From Niebla homalea (taxonomy: Eukaryota; Ascomycota; Lecanoromycetes; Lecanorales; Ramalinaceae): DNA of 64,000 bases. The notes under the pieces are model-generated. The model had not been told where the DNA came from. It saw only the letters and a program-made list of their open reading frames with translations, and made no database searches. Each line of letters opens with the position of its first letter. Position 1 is the stretch's first letter. Position numbers and translations under genes: made by a program. Shown piece by piece: positions 49,601-61,240 of this stretch. Location: the NCBI GenBank assembly GCA_019925105.1, contig JAHGAU010000008.1:1054001-1118000 (forward strand), in the 5' to 3' direction.

Positions 49601-50580
49601 TTCCCGTTAATCTTTATTAATAGTTTTATTAAAAAATGGATTATTTAACGATTTATAAATATTTATAACGGAATATAAATCCTTTATAATACCGGATAAC
49701 TTTTAAAAAGAATACGTTAATTTAAATTATATTAATATAAAAAAGGAATTAAAAAGGATTCTATATATAAAATATTTTTATCGAATACGGAAAAAGCGTA
49801 AAGCTTTTAATAAAGTTAATATAATAAAAGTACGTTAAAAATATTTAAATAATATTTTATTAAAGCCTTTAAGTATATATAGTTAAGGAAAATAATTATA
49901 TTAAAGTAAAATATTAATATTATTTATAAATATTAAAAGCTTAAAAGTATATTAATAATTATATAAAATATAGAAAATAAAAATAAAAATAATAAGCTTT
50001 AAAGTAAATATTTAAGCTTTATTATAGTTATAAATATACTATTTTTTATAAATATTTATAGTTTTACCGAATACTTTTTATAATAACTTTTATAATAATT
50101 TTATAAAATTTTTATTTATTATTTATTTATAATATATTAAGCGGAAATTAAGCGTTTTAACCATATAAATATTAAAATTTCACCGGTTTTTTAAAAGCTT
50201 TTATCCCCCCCCTTTTATTTTACTTAAAACTATTAAAGTTTATTCTTAAAGCTATTTTTTATTTATTTAACCCATAATTATTATAAATAAAAAATTGCTT
50301 TTACCGTAAACTTTAATAATCCTTTTAAAATACGGTTTATTTATAATTAAAGTAAAATTTAATTATAAATATAATTTATAATATAGGAAATATAATAATT
50401 TTAAACGTATTAAATTATAAAAATCGTATTCTGCGTAAAGTTTTTTAATTATTTATATTTTTTATAATATTAAAAATAAATTAATTAAAAGTTACGTTTT
50501 TCTTAAATACTTTTTATTATTTTATTTACTATTATTAAAAGTAATAATAAACCTTTCTATAATAAATAAATTCTACGTAT

Positions 50581-51419
50581 ATATAAAGGCCGCATTTATT
50601 ACGCGGATTACGTTTTTTTACGTTAAACTCGATCGAATAGGGGTATCCGAGAATTACATGAAAACCATCGGGCTTTAAGGTTAAAGTTTTAATTCCTTAA
50701 TTCTACTTTCCGTATTTTTGGTAATAAAAAATAGGCTTAAGCTTTTACATTAATACTTACTTATTAACTCGTAATAATAGAAAATAACGATAAGAAAATT
50801 TTAAGTTATAACGGATCGAATATAACCTTAAATCGACTATTTTTATTTACGGGGTTTAGATCTTATTATTAAGATTGGTTATATATACTTATTTAAAGGA
50901 TAAAACTAATACCAAGCCTTCGCGATTGGTAGGCTTTAATTAACTTAGTTTATGACGCTTAGTTAAAAGTATGGCCTTTTTAATAATTAGTAAAAACTAA
51001 ATAATAATCGCGGTTATTTCCATAAAGAAAGCTTTATTATTTAAGCGCTATCTGTTTTATGGAATTAAGCTTTAAAAAAACATTATATTTAGTAAGCAGA
51101 TATTATTCTTTACGCGTTTTTCCCTTTTTTTTAATTCTTATATTAACTGTTTATAATAATTAATATTAAGGAGTTAACTCTTTATTATTTATAGTACGGG
51201 GTAAAAAACCTTTTCTTCGATCTATTGGATTAATAAATATAGCTAATTAAATTTAAGCGTTATTTTAATATAGATCTTAAGGACGATACTTTACTTATAA
51301 TTCTTTTACTCCGTATGACTTTTCCTCCGTTTTAATATTTACCTTAATAAAAATTAAAAGAAAAAAAGAAAAATAAAATTATAATATTAATAATCCTAAT
51401 TAATATTAAACCTTAAAGA
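50581..51419. pseudogene. Unrecognised gene remnant, strand uncertain
   Basis: GC returns here (ACGCGGATTACG at about 50597, GAATTACATGAAAACCATCGG at about 50650). On plus, a frame with RIP-type stops reads SRLVGFNQLSLQRLVKSMAF at about 50913-50972. No family was recognised and no start or end was identified. Confidence 0.3.
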
Positions 51420-52340
51420 GTTATTTAAGAAGAAAGTCGGCTTAAAAGAATTTATATCGGTTGAATTAAATATATAAGCCGATTTTAATATTAACGCCAG
51501 AAAACGGAAAGGCTGGATTTTAGAATAATTAAGCTTAAAGTAAGTATCTCCGTTAATTAATTATTCGTTGCTATTAAAGCCTAAAAAAAACCATTACTTT
51601 TTTTATCCCGGGACGTCGTTAATCGTATAATTAAAGGATAAACTTATTTTTATTAATAACGGGTCTTTCTTATCGTTACGGTTAAATTCTTTAATAGTCC
51701 GCGGACCTATATATACTCATTTACTTATATTAAGCCGTATTATATATGATAACTCCGGTTTCCTCTTTACCATTAATTGGACCTTAGATCCCGTTTTATA
51801 CCCCGTTTTTTAAGGCGTATAAAATAACCCGTTAACTTTAAAAAAGGTATTTTATTATATAGAAAGCTTATTATAATTATACGATAAATTATTAATACCA
51901 GTAAGCTTATAAGGGACGTATCGGAGATAATCCCCTTTATTAACGATTTAAAGAGCTATATCCGATTCGGAAACCTTATATAAAAAAGGGATATTTAGAG
52001 GAGTAGTTAAATTACTTAGTCGACGTATTAAGAAGATAATTAAGTACGTTATTAGCGTGGCCTTCCCCTTTATCGTTAATAAATCTTCAGACAATATCTA
52101 TTTACGTACCTTAATTTAGGTTATAAGTCCGTATTAAGGATTAAAACTAAATACTTTTAATCGTTTTCGACTTAACCTTAATCTGTTATCCTTGAAATAA
52201 GCCCTATCTTCTTTAAAGCCCTTATTATCTTTAATTTAATAAATATTATATGGATTAAGTAAATTAAGGAGAAGGTTAAAAGAGATTTTATAGGTCCCGA
52301 GTTTAATTAATTATTATTTTAATTTTAAATTAGTCCGCTG
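51420..52340 (+). pseudogene. Unrecognised degenerate gene
   Basis: One plus frame can be followed for about 300 codons with only TAA/TAG stops at Gln/Trp-like positions. Readable parts include KKVGLKEFISVELNI (about 51430-51475), GWILE, GSFLSLRLNSLIVRGPIY (about 51660-51715), NSGFLFTINWTLDPVLYPVF (about 51750-51810) and FNRFRLNLNLLSLK (about 52160-52200). It is clearly former coding sequence, but I do not know the family. It lies between the A+T block and the NACHT gene inside the 29-kb element and might be where an element-encoded recombinase once sat, though no R..H..R..Y pattern was seen. Confidence 0.4.
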
Positions 52341-52469
52341 TCTCGAAAGTATTAAAGGAGATTTATATGGAATTAGAAGGTTATTAATAAGCCTCCTGAC
52401 CCGGATTTTTTAACTACTTTTTGGAGCCGTTTAATAACGCTCGGTAAATATGAATTTTATTAAAATTAC

Positions 52470-52870
52470 GTTACGTTAATAAGAGACGTAATAAAGTATT
52501 ACGAGGATTCGCGATATATACTTAAAGTCTAAGATAGTACTTAAACGTAACGAAGTAAAACTATACTGGGAGAAGCTTACGGTTTTAAAATTAAACTCAT
52601 AAGAATATAATTTTAACGCGGCCCTTAAAGTATACGTGAAGCTTATGTTATATTTAGGATTTAAAAACATTAACGTAAAGCGGATTAAAGACCGAAGCTA
52701 TTTATTAATAGGAGTTCTGACTTATATTATTAAGCTAATACCCCTTATTATATATTATATAATTCTTTCTTAATATTATCCCTTAAAAACGATCCTAAAA
52801 TAGGTCCCCGATATATCGCGGTAGAGATCCTTATTAAAAGTATTATGCGATAATAATTACTCTTAAGATT
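52470..52870 (+). pseudogene. Unrecognised degenerate gene segment
   Basis: On plus, the frame reads IRDIYLKSKIVLKRNEVKLY (about 52513-52572), then NFNAALKVYVKLMLYLGFKN and LTYIIKLIPLIIYYIILS (about 52721-52774). It may be the continuation of the gene at 51420-52340 in another frame. The open minus frame over the same bases is its shadow. No family was recognised. Confidence 0.35.
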
Positions 52871-54079
52871 TAATCTCTTTATTAATTATTTCCCCCCGTT
52901 AACCTTAATATAGCGTTATTTATATATGCTTAATTTAAGTTAATTTACGCGAGTATATAAAAATGACTATTTATTAAGAAACTGCTTAATTATAAGGCTT
53001 TCGTTAATACTATACGATATTTGCTTTATGCCTTATACCTATTATGTTAAAAACTTTCTAACTTTATTTAATTCTCTTTTCGTAAGTTTTTCTTAATATA
53101 ACTTAAACTTAACCTTAATAAAATAAATATTAAGCTCTTTCAATGTTTTATTCTTGCTTTAAGCTATAAACTTAAAGATATTAAGTTATAAAATTAACTG
53201 GAGTATCTATGTAATATTCTTAATCGTATTTTTTACGCTGCTTGTATTTAACGATAATAAATTATTATATTGTTAAATATTTATCTTATTATTGGCTTTA
53301 ACTTATTATACTCGAAGAAAACTATCGTAAAGCTATTTAATACGTAAAACCGCTTATAATATATTAATCGTCGATCTAAATACTATAGCCCGCCATACGT
53401 ATTATAGTCACTATAGTTACTATATTTAATGTTTAATAATAATACCTCCCTTTATATATAAAGCAATAGACCTGTTTAATAGTATACGGTTATTTAAGAT
53501 CGCCTTTTATATAATAAATACCTAAAAGAGTCTGTTATAGGATTTAAGTTATTAATTCAGGAAAAGAATCTTTTGGTAAAGCATTTATAATAATTTTAAT
53601 TACCTTAAGGAAGAACGTCAGTATCTTTACCGCTAAAACCCATCCGTAACCGCAGCTTTTTCGGTATTTTAATATCGGTTAAACCTTTAATTATTTATTA
53701 AGATTTTAAAGGCGGAATTTAAAAGTAAACTGAGAATATTAATCTTATAAATAACCGAATTCAGTCTTATTTAAAGATATAAAATAATGAAGTATCGATT
53801 CTATTTTAACTTTTTTAATAATAATATTGGAAATATTTTTAAGAAATAATAATAGAATCGTAAATAAAGATTAAAAAGCGAACGTCCGTTTAAAGCGCAA
53901 ATTATTTTAATAAAGGTTTTATGAATTTTCTTTATTTTATTAATTATTTATAGATATCTTATAAAGCTAGCTAATAATATTACTATAATAATATATTTCT
54001 TCGCGTATAAAGTTTCTATATAGTGCTTAAAGGGTACGTTATTTTTTTCGCCGTTATTATCCTTTTAAGGGAGCTGCCT
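52871..54079. other. Decayed cargo sequence, no gene recognised
   Basis: Short stretches look like former coding sequence on plus (for example FGKAFIIILITLRKNVSIF at about 53570-53627). No family could be recognised. It may include the N-terminal part of the NACHT gene that follows. Confidence 0.35.
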
Positions 54080-55030
54080 TATATTTAAGCTTTCTTTAAA
54101 TTTATATTATTAAACTTAAATGAGAAAAGACTAGCGTATTCAATTAAAGTACAAAGTAAAAACGTTAAATTAACGCTTTATTATCTTATAAAGGGGCTTT
54201 ACGCGGCCTATAATTCCCAGATAAAAAGGTTAACGCGGAACCTACCTTCTTCCTATACGTGATTTGTATAGCGTTAACGAGCGTAATACCTATCGTAAGC
54301 TATATTGGAATAATAATTATAATATATTCCTACTTAATTACGTAAACGAGATCCAATTAGCGTTAAAAAGCCTTAAAAATAAACTATAAAAGTATCTACT
54401 TTAAGCCTTAAAGACTATACGAAAATAAGGCGTATAAGGCTTATACCTCTTTATTATAAGCCGGGATAAAATAAATATTCGGGAGTCTTTTAACCTACTA
54501 GTTAATTATTAAATTAAAATACGAAATAAAAAGATAAATTAAAATATTATAAACTTTATATTCGGTTAATTCAATAGAGACCGAAGGCTTTAAAAGCTAT
54601 TATTATATCGTAATAAAATTTAAGAGGTATTAGTTAAAGGTATTAAGGGTATATAAATAAATATTAATTAAAGTAAAGGATTCTTAAAAAGGATTAATTA
54701 ATAATTATAGATTTTAATAAGTCGAGTACTAACTTCGATCTCTATAATCGTACCTTTATAGTGAGTACCATTTCGATAAGGTACTTAATTTATTACCTTA
54801 ATTATTAAATAAGACGTACGAACGGTTATTATATAATATTGACGCTTATTTAATTAAGGATGCTTAACGGATCTTAACCCTACTTTACTTTACCGTAAAA
54901 TTATTAACGGTATAAGAGTTTATTAATACTTCTCCTTAAGATAAATTAAGGTTAACGTTAAAAAGATTATTGAGCGAGTTATAAGATAAGGAGATTAAGA
55001 AGGACCGTTAACCGTATAACTAATATGAAC
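54080..55030 (+). pseudogene. NACHT NTPase (NLR) gene, central part, RIP-killed
   Basis: On plus, this follows the fungal NACHT-NLR order. ALKTIRKQGVQGLYLFIISR (about 54402-54461) and DKINIRESFNLLV match the sensor block (family l..a.......l.llitSR.e.dI...f). FIFGQFNRDRRLQKLLLYR (about 54558-54614) and KIQEVLVKGIKG follow. VEYQLRSLQSYLYS (about 54721-54762) matches FrWV.CQLdaLr.C. The winged-helix block reads VLNLLPQLLNKTYERLLYNI (about 54781-54840), with ILTLLYFTVKLLTVQEFI downstream (LaFsaRPLtvqEl). One frame change lies between 54650 and 54712. The Walker A was not located and should lie upstream, near or before 54080. The frame runs out near 55030, 150 bp before the right TIR, so any ankyrin or WD repeat tail is missing. 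Confidence 0.8.
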
Positions 55031-55175
55031 GAGGAGCCTAAAGGTAAAGGAAAAAAGGAAAGAGTACGAGGGGAAGGCGGTATTTATATTCGAGACAAAG
55101 CGGTGAAACGCGATATGGATAAACGTGTCCTTATCGGGGGCACGTTAACCCCGTTCGAGGCAGGCTAGGCTGGAA
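55031..55175. other. Right subterminal region of the 29-kb element, GC-rich and unmutated
   Basis: This stretch is purine-rich and GC-rich (AAAGAGTACGAGGGGAAGGC at about 55054, CCGTTCGAGGCAGGCTAGGC at about 55152) and largely free of RIP, like the left end. It may hold element-specific terminal sequence. Confidence 0.5.
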
Positions 55176-55207
55176 GCCGGAAAGCGCTGCCTTTTAGCCG
55201 TCCCCCC
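55176..55207 (-). repeat. Right terminal inverted repeat of the 29-kb element
   Basis: Read on minus it begins GGGGGGACGGCTAAAAGGCA and pairs imperfectly with 25957-25988. It is followed outside by ATTTATAA (55208-55215). Confidence 0.65.
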
Positions 55208-55466
55208 ATTTATAAGAAAAAGTAATCTTTTAAAAAAGTAAATTATTCTTTTTATATCCTATATATTTTAAAGATATTATTTAAATAAAAAGTTAAATTT
55301 ATAGGGTTATATTCTTCTTCTAATATAAAAAAGAATAATTCTGGGTTAAGTATTAGGATTATTCTTAATATAATATTTATTAATTTAATAAAAATAAATA
55401 AAGATATATATATTCTTTATAATATTTTTATTAATTATAGCTATTTAATACTTAATATATTAAAGG
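55208..55466 (+). repeat. Right half of the older repeat split by the 29-kb insertion
   Basis: It starts ATTTATAAGAAAAAG and aligns with 6608-6868 to the end (shared CTATATATTTTAAAGATATTA, later TTATTAATTATAGCTATTTA). The match stops at about 55466, where the 5' end of LINE copy 3 or its short flank begins. Confidence 0.75.
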
Positions 55467-55480
55467 TTAGAGAGGTGGGA

Positions 55481-58400
55481 TAGCGACGAACAAGAGGACC
55501 CCGGGGTCTAAAACGATGCACATACGTATAGCTTAAGTAATAATAGTATGAATATATTAATCGCGATAAATAAAGGTAATATAATAATTAAAAACGAGAT
55601 AATAAGTAGGTAAACGGCTTATATTAATATAAATAATAATAACGCGTATAGATAACGTAATAACGGTAAGTCGGATAAACATAAAAGTAAGTAAGAAGAT
55701 TAAAGTTAATAGAATATATATATAGAAATACGTAAAATATATAAAGAAATAATAAATAAAAAAATAATAAAGGAGGCTCAAAAAATAATACTAATAATGA
55801 AGGCGGGCGGCGCATAAGTATAACGTAAAGAAAAACTTAATAAAGCCAAGGGTATACGGAATAAAAAAATAATAAATAAAGGGAATAAATTTATAAATAC
55901 CTAAAGAAATAAAGCGGAAAGTATAAATTATGTTATATAAAGGGGATATATAAATAACGATGAAGCGGTAAAGGCGCTAAATGGTTTCTTTATAACGGAA
56001 TAAATAAATATTACGTTAAAAATATAATTAATATTATAAATTAGGTTAAAAAAAAGTAAAAGACTTTTATATAAGGATAAAGAAAAAGCTAAAGGAATTA
56101 AAGCGATTATATAAGGCTTAAAGGGCGGTAATAAAACTATTAATAAATAACGATAAAAGGAGGTAAGGAAATATAATATAAAGTGAAAAAGCAATAAATA
56201 AAACTTTATAAGCCGAAAAAAGCTAAATAATAAAAGCTATAAAAATAATATTTTCTATAACGGAAAAAGAAATAAAAATTAAAAAAAAAACAATAACGTT
56301 AAAGAAAGTAAAAACGGTAATAATCAGTTTATTAAGCGTTAATAAAAGGAATATAATTATAAAGGTAAATCCTTTATAATTAATAAAAACGTTTCACGTA
56401 ATAAAAAAGCCTTTAATAAAGTAAATTATGGTAATATATAAGTTATAAAATAATAATATCCTTTTTAATATAGCGTTCTTAAAGGTAAGAAAAAAACTAA
56501 AGAAATTAAAAAAATAAGCCTATAAAAAAGAGTTTAAAATTATAAAGGTATTAAAATAATTATTTATTATTATAATAAATAAAATATATTTAATAAAATT
56601 TATAAAAGGGGAAAAGGAATTTATTTTAAAATATATAAAAAAAGAGAATATAATTCTTTATTTTAAGTTAAAGATTATTAATTATAAGTTTCCCTTTATA
56701 ATAAAAGAAACTAGATACCTTCAGCCAGGTAAAAAGGTACTTTACGGTTATCTTAAGTATAACGTTAATAAGGATATATAATAATATTTTCAATAAGGGG
56801 GTAATAAAAAGTAAGTCTTTAAAGTTAATTAAACTATAAAATAAAGCGGTAAATATTTATTAATACTTTAAATATTAAGAATATAAATATATTATTATAA
56901 AATATTTAAATAAGATTAAGTATATAGGCTTAATAATAAAGGATTAAATAAAAAACGCTTTAAAATATACCGTATATAATAAGGATAATTATTTGGCTTA
57001 AGAATTTAAATACATTATTAAAATTAAAAGATCCAATAAAAGGAAATAAAGATTACGGTTAAAGTTTAACGTTATAATTCGTAAAAATTAAGGTTAATAA
57101 AGTAATTAAAGATAATCTTAAAATATAAATTAAGTTAATTAAATAAGGAAAAATAAATAACGGTAACGGATATAGTAAAGAAAAAGAAGCTTTTTATAAT
57201 ATCGGTTTTAAAAGCTAGCCATTTTAAGGCGATAATAATAACCGGGAAAGTTTTAAGCTAAAAGATACTTAATTTTAATAAGATATTTATAATTTAAATA
57301 AACGTTAAAAAAAGTCTTTATAGAAATTAATAAGTAATATATTAGTTAATACTCTTAAAGATAATATAATATAATGTTTAAAATAAAATAATTAAATTAA
57401 TATTATTAATATTTAAATTTAAAAAAATAAAGAACGTTAGTATTATAGTGATATAAAAATTATTATATAGTTTATATATATATTTATTTATTAATCCGGA
57501 AAAAGGGTTTTACTTAACCTTTAAAGGGGATAAAACGATTAAAATATACTTCTTTATAAATAAGAAGCTTAACGTAAATAATTGAGACGTTAACTATTAT
57601 AATAAAAACCTATATACGTTCCGTATCTTAAAAAAGGAAACTTAAAAAAGACTTTAATATTTATGATATATATAACTTACCGCTACTTAATAAAAAAGGG
57701 CCTTTTATAATATTATTATTTAAAGCTATCTTATTTATATTAATTAAATATATATTATTAAGGGATTTTAACCTATATTCTTATATATAGAACGGAAAAG
57801 GATATATAATAAGCTATATTAAATTAAAAGATTTATTAATAATTACCGTATACATTAATTTTTTACTTTTAACGTTATAAGGGATTATTATATAGAAAGA
57901 TTATAAATTTAAAATAACGATTAACTTAACCTTTAATACGGAGGAGGTTATTAATATAATAATAATATATAGGCCTTATAAAAACCTAAAATGTAACTTA
58001 AATTATATATTAATATAAATAACTTTAAATTAAATTATTAACGTAATTTTAATACCGCCGGAAAAAAAGTATAAAAAACAGTTAAAGAAACCGAAATATA
58101 TATAAAGGCGGAAGAAATAATAACCCAATTTATAAACCTCCTTTGGTTAAATAATAGAGAATAAATCGATTTCTTTATAGAACGGGTAATAAGTATATTA
58201 AATGAAATAATTAAAAAAAAAATTCCGATAATAAAGCTTTCTTAAAGAGTAAGGACTTATTAAAAGAAAGAATATATAATTACGATTATAAAAATAAAAA
58301 AACTAATTAAAACGGTTATTAAATATAAGAACGAAAAATACTTATATAATTAAGAAAAAACTTAAGAAGTAAAAAAAAAGAATTATTAAAAGGTTAAATA

Positions 58401-61240
58401 AATATATTTCTGGTTAATAATATACAATTTAATTATTTTATTTTATAGTATTTAAAAGCTAATAAAGTATAATTAAGAATAAAATAAAAAACTTAAGTTT
58501 CTTTTTAAGTTTTTACCTTTTAAAAAATAGGATAATATAATAATTAATACCTTTAACGATAAAATTAAAATTCTTAAAAAAAGTTCTTTTTATTTTTTTA
58601 AAAAGTTAACTTAAACGATATTAAAGGTGCTATATATCTTAAGTTTATATTAATAAATAAAATAATAATATAAGATACAATAATTAAAACGATTAATAAA
58701 TTAAAGAAAAATAAAATTCTAAGATTAAATAGAATCTTTAATAGGTTTTTATTAATAATAACTTTACCGTTTAAGAATATTTTTATTTACTTATTTTAAG
58801 TATATCTTAACGTTAGTTATTATCCGTATAAATTTAAAAAGATAAAAACGATTTTCTTTAAGAAGTTAATAAAGTTAAATTATTCTAGGGTAAAATCATA
58901 TAAGTTAATCGTACTCCTTTATATATTAAAAAAGGCCTTAAAAACGGTAATAATAAAGATCCTTAATAATTATATAGAGAGTTACGGGTTTCTTTCCGAT
59001 TATTAAATAAGAATAAGGAGAAATTGGTTAACGGAAACGGCCCTTAAGGGATTAATTAACGGTATATATATAATATAAAGTTACGGGAAGAAACACGTTA
59101 TAAATTTTCTTTTTTTTAATATTATAGGAGCCTTTAATAAAGTAAATTATTAAAAATATAATATAACTTAAGAAAAAAAGAATATTACTTTTCTTGATAA
59201 AATAAATAAAAAGTTTCTTAAGTAATTAAGTTACGTTAATTAACCTAAGATAAAAAATAAGTTTAATAAAGCCCGCTATAATCGGCATTCCTTAAAAATT
59301 ATTTATTTCTTTTATATTATTTTTATTCTTTAATAATCCGTTAATTAAAGAATTAATTAAATTAAAATAAAAGATTTAAGTTAAAGGCTTTATTAATAAT
59401 ATATATCTCTTGACTTATAATATTTTTTTATAATAAATTATTTAAAGTTAAAGAAAACTTATTAAGTTTATTTCTAGTAAATAAGGATTTACGGAGTTTA
59501 ATTTACGCCGTATAAATATAAATTTATTTATATAATTAAAAGCTTAAATTTATAGAATATAATTATTATGATAAACTTAAGTAAAATTATAATAAACCCG
59601 GATATTAATATTAAGGTCTTTAACCTTTAAGTAAATAAGAAGTTTAATTAAAAAAATATAAAAAAAATATAAAAGAAAATAACTTTATAGGAAAAGGCTT
59701 TATTTACCTTACCTTATTAATATAAAGAGTTACTTTATAAAAGGTCCGGATTATTTATTAAGCGGTAGTAAAGCTGGCTATAATATACGTTATAGTTATT
59801 TAATACGTACTTAAAGGCATCCCGGGATATAAGAAAAAGCTTATTTAAATATTATAAAGGGTTTAAAATTAATACTTAGAAGTAATTAATAACGTTTATA
59901 AAACGACCTTTATCCTAATATTAAAGTTTAAGCTCTTTATATTTTTAATTAAAATTTTAGTTAATTAAATAATCGTTTAAGTAAGGCTTAAAAAATATAT
60001 ATACCTAATTATAATAATAGGAAATAAAAGGATCCGCTAAAATCTTAGGAGGCCCCGGGTTAAAAAAGATAAAATAAAAGTCCCTATCCTTTTTTTTTAT
60101 TAAAGTAAAACTGGGATAAATTAAAAAGGAAATTGATTTTATAGGTATCTTAAAGGTTAATTTAAGTATATATAAATTTTTATTAAGTTTAAAGGAAATT
60201 AAGGTTAAAAGGATTTAATAAATAAAGGTTATAATAATCGCCCGGTAAACTACGGTAAAATACACCGTATATTAATAGAAATATAAGGATTTTATACCTT
60301 AAAAATATTAATATCCGGTTTTTAATAATAAAATAATTATTAGTAAATATTTTTATTATTATAAGATTATAAAGAAGGGCGATAATATATTAATAATTTA
60401 ACTTTAAACGGATAAGAGTAATTTAATTTATTTATTATTTATTATATATATCGGAAACTAAATTAATATTAATTATAAATATAAATAAAAAAAGCAAAAC
60501 GCTATATATGTCTTTATTTTTTATCCTTTATTTACGGAAATTAAATTAAGATTTATAATAAAAATTAATACTTACAATTATTATTAAATATTATTTATAA
60601 AGTAAAGTATCCGGGTAATTATTAAGTTTATAATATTTATTAGATTATTATTATCGTTTAACTTTATTATAAAGATAAATAAGGTTATTAAAAAATTTAC
60701 GGAAAAAACTTATTATCAGTTAAAAAAGAAAAGGAAAAACAGAAACTGGTTACGTTAATTATACAAACCGGAAAGTATTTTTTATAGCCGTAAAATATTA
60801 TAATAAACGCTTATTAAAAGTTTTTAAAAAAGTTAATAATAATAATAATATAAAAAAAATATATATTAAACGCGTAAGTATTAATAAAAGCATTTAAAGG
60901 TATTACGTAAGGTTAATATAATATAAATTTATAAAGGAGCGGAAAAGTAATAAACTTAAAAATAACCTTTATAAAAATATAATTATAATATTATAAATTT
61001 TCTTGGTAAAGTTAAAATATAAGAAGTATATAAATAAAATCTTATTTTTAAAATATTATTAATATTCTTTCTTTACCTTAAAAGATAAAAAATAGAAATT
61101 TAATAAACGCCGGTTTTTATCTTAACGTTATAAGTATTAGGTTTTTACGGTTACCAGTAAGGTTAAAAGGCCGCGTATTAAGGAACGCCGGAATTAACCT
61201 AGCTAGATCCGTAGTATAAATAAATCAATCAATCAATCAA
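55481..61240 (+). mobile_element. LINE copy 3, near full length, RIP-mutated
   Basis: The 5' end (TAGCGACGAACAAGAGGACC) matches the inverted 5' end of copy 2 at about 15660-15682. The 3' end is a (AATC)n tail at about 61220-61240, after AGGAACGCCGGAATTAACCT. The element is about 5.76 kb. ORF1 should occupy about 55.5-57.3 kb and ORF2 about 57.4-61.15 kb. The RT entry block is at about 58690 and the LLP block at about 58985. It inserted into or beside the split repeat at about 55467. A target duplication was not found, in contrast to copy 2. All frames are broken by TAA/TAG. The highest local GC is at the very 5' end (GGACCCCGGGG). Confidence 0.85.
58690..59420 (+). pseudogene. Reverse transcriptase domain of LINE copy 3, degenerate
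   Basis: It aligns with 800-1500 of copy 1 at a constant offset of about 57890. The KLIKLNYS and GFLSD-like blocks are further decayed than in copy 1 (Pro and Leu codons altered by C to T). No active enzyme could be made. The value lies in alignment of the three copies to score RIP. Confidence 0.65.

Larger units (their letters stand above)
44260..50580. other. 6.3 kb of near-pure A+T sequence, probably an old inserted transposon
   Basis: Composition changes sharply at both sides: neighbouring cargo genes keep GC, while this block has almost none outside isolated CCGG and ACG/CGT sites. Such saturation is typical of an element present in many copies. No LTR, TIR or protein family could be recognised. 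It contains two A+T minisatellites at 45908-46695. Its boundaries are estimated from composition only. Confidence 0.4.
25949..55207. mobile_element. Inferred 29-kb element with terminal inverted repeats and host-gene cargo
   Basis: The ends are inverted copies. Left from 25957 reads GGGGGGACGGCATAAAGGAT and right, read inverted from 55207, reads GGGGGGACGGCTAAAAGGCA. About 24 of the first 32 positions agree. ATTTATAA lies outside both ends (25941-25948, 55208-55215) and once, unduplicated, in the uninterrupted relative at 6608-6615. Left and right flanks together rebuild that relative. On the left, 8 bp (TTTTTAAC) lie between ATTTATAA and the G run. Cargo: polyketide synthase C-terminal half, ATP synthase subunit c copy, NB-ARC and NACHT genes, lipase domain and unknown genes. 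Later insertions (Copia 34894-41086, MITE 29415-29646, probably 44260-50580) leave about 16-17 kb of original element. Size and cargo recall Starships, but no DUF3435 recombinase was found, so the class is open. Confidence 0.6.

Noticed and set aside
54649..54710. Intron in the NACHT remnant
   Set aside because: GTATAT..TATAG is present, but its length does not restore the frame seen on both sides. An indel is as likely.
14911..56194. Short open frames of 61-114 codons on both strands (for example 14911-15120, 21598-21801, 27678-27905, 52476-52670, 55557-56194)
   Set aside because: They are low-complexity Leu/Ile/Phe/Tyr/Lys or GC-repeat translations, or lie antisense or out of frame to recognised remnants: 27678-27905 is out of frame with the enoyl reductase and 28923-29141 is antisense to the ACP.
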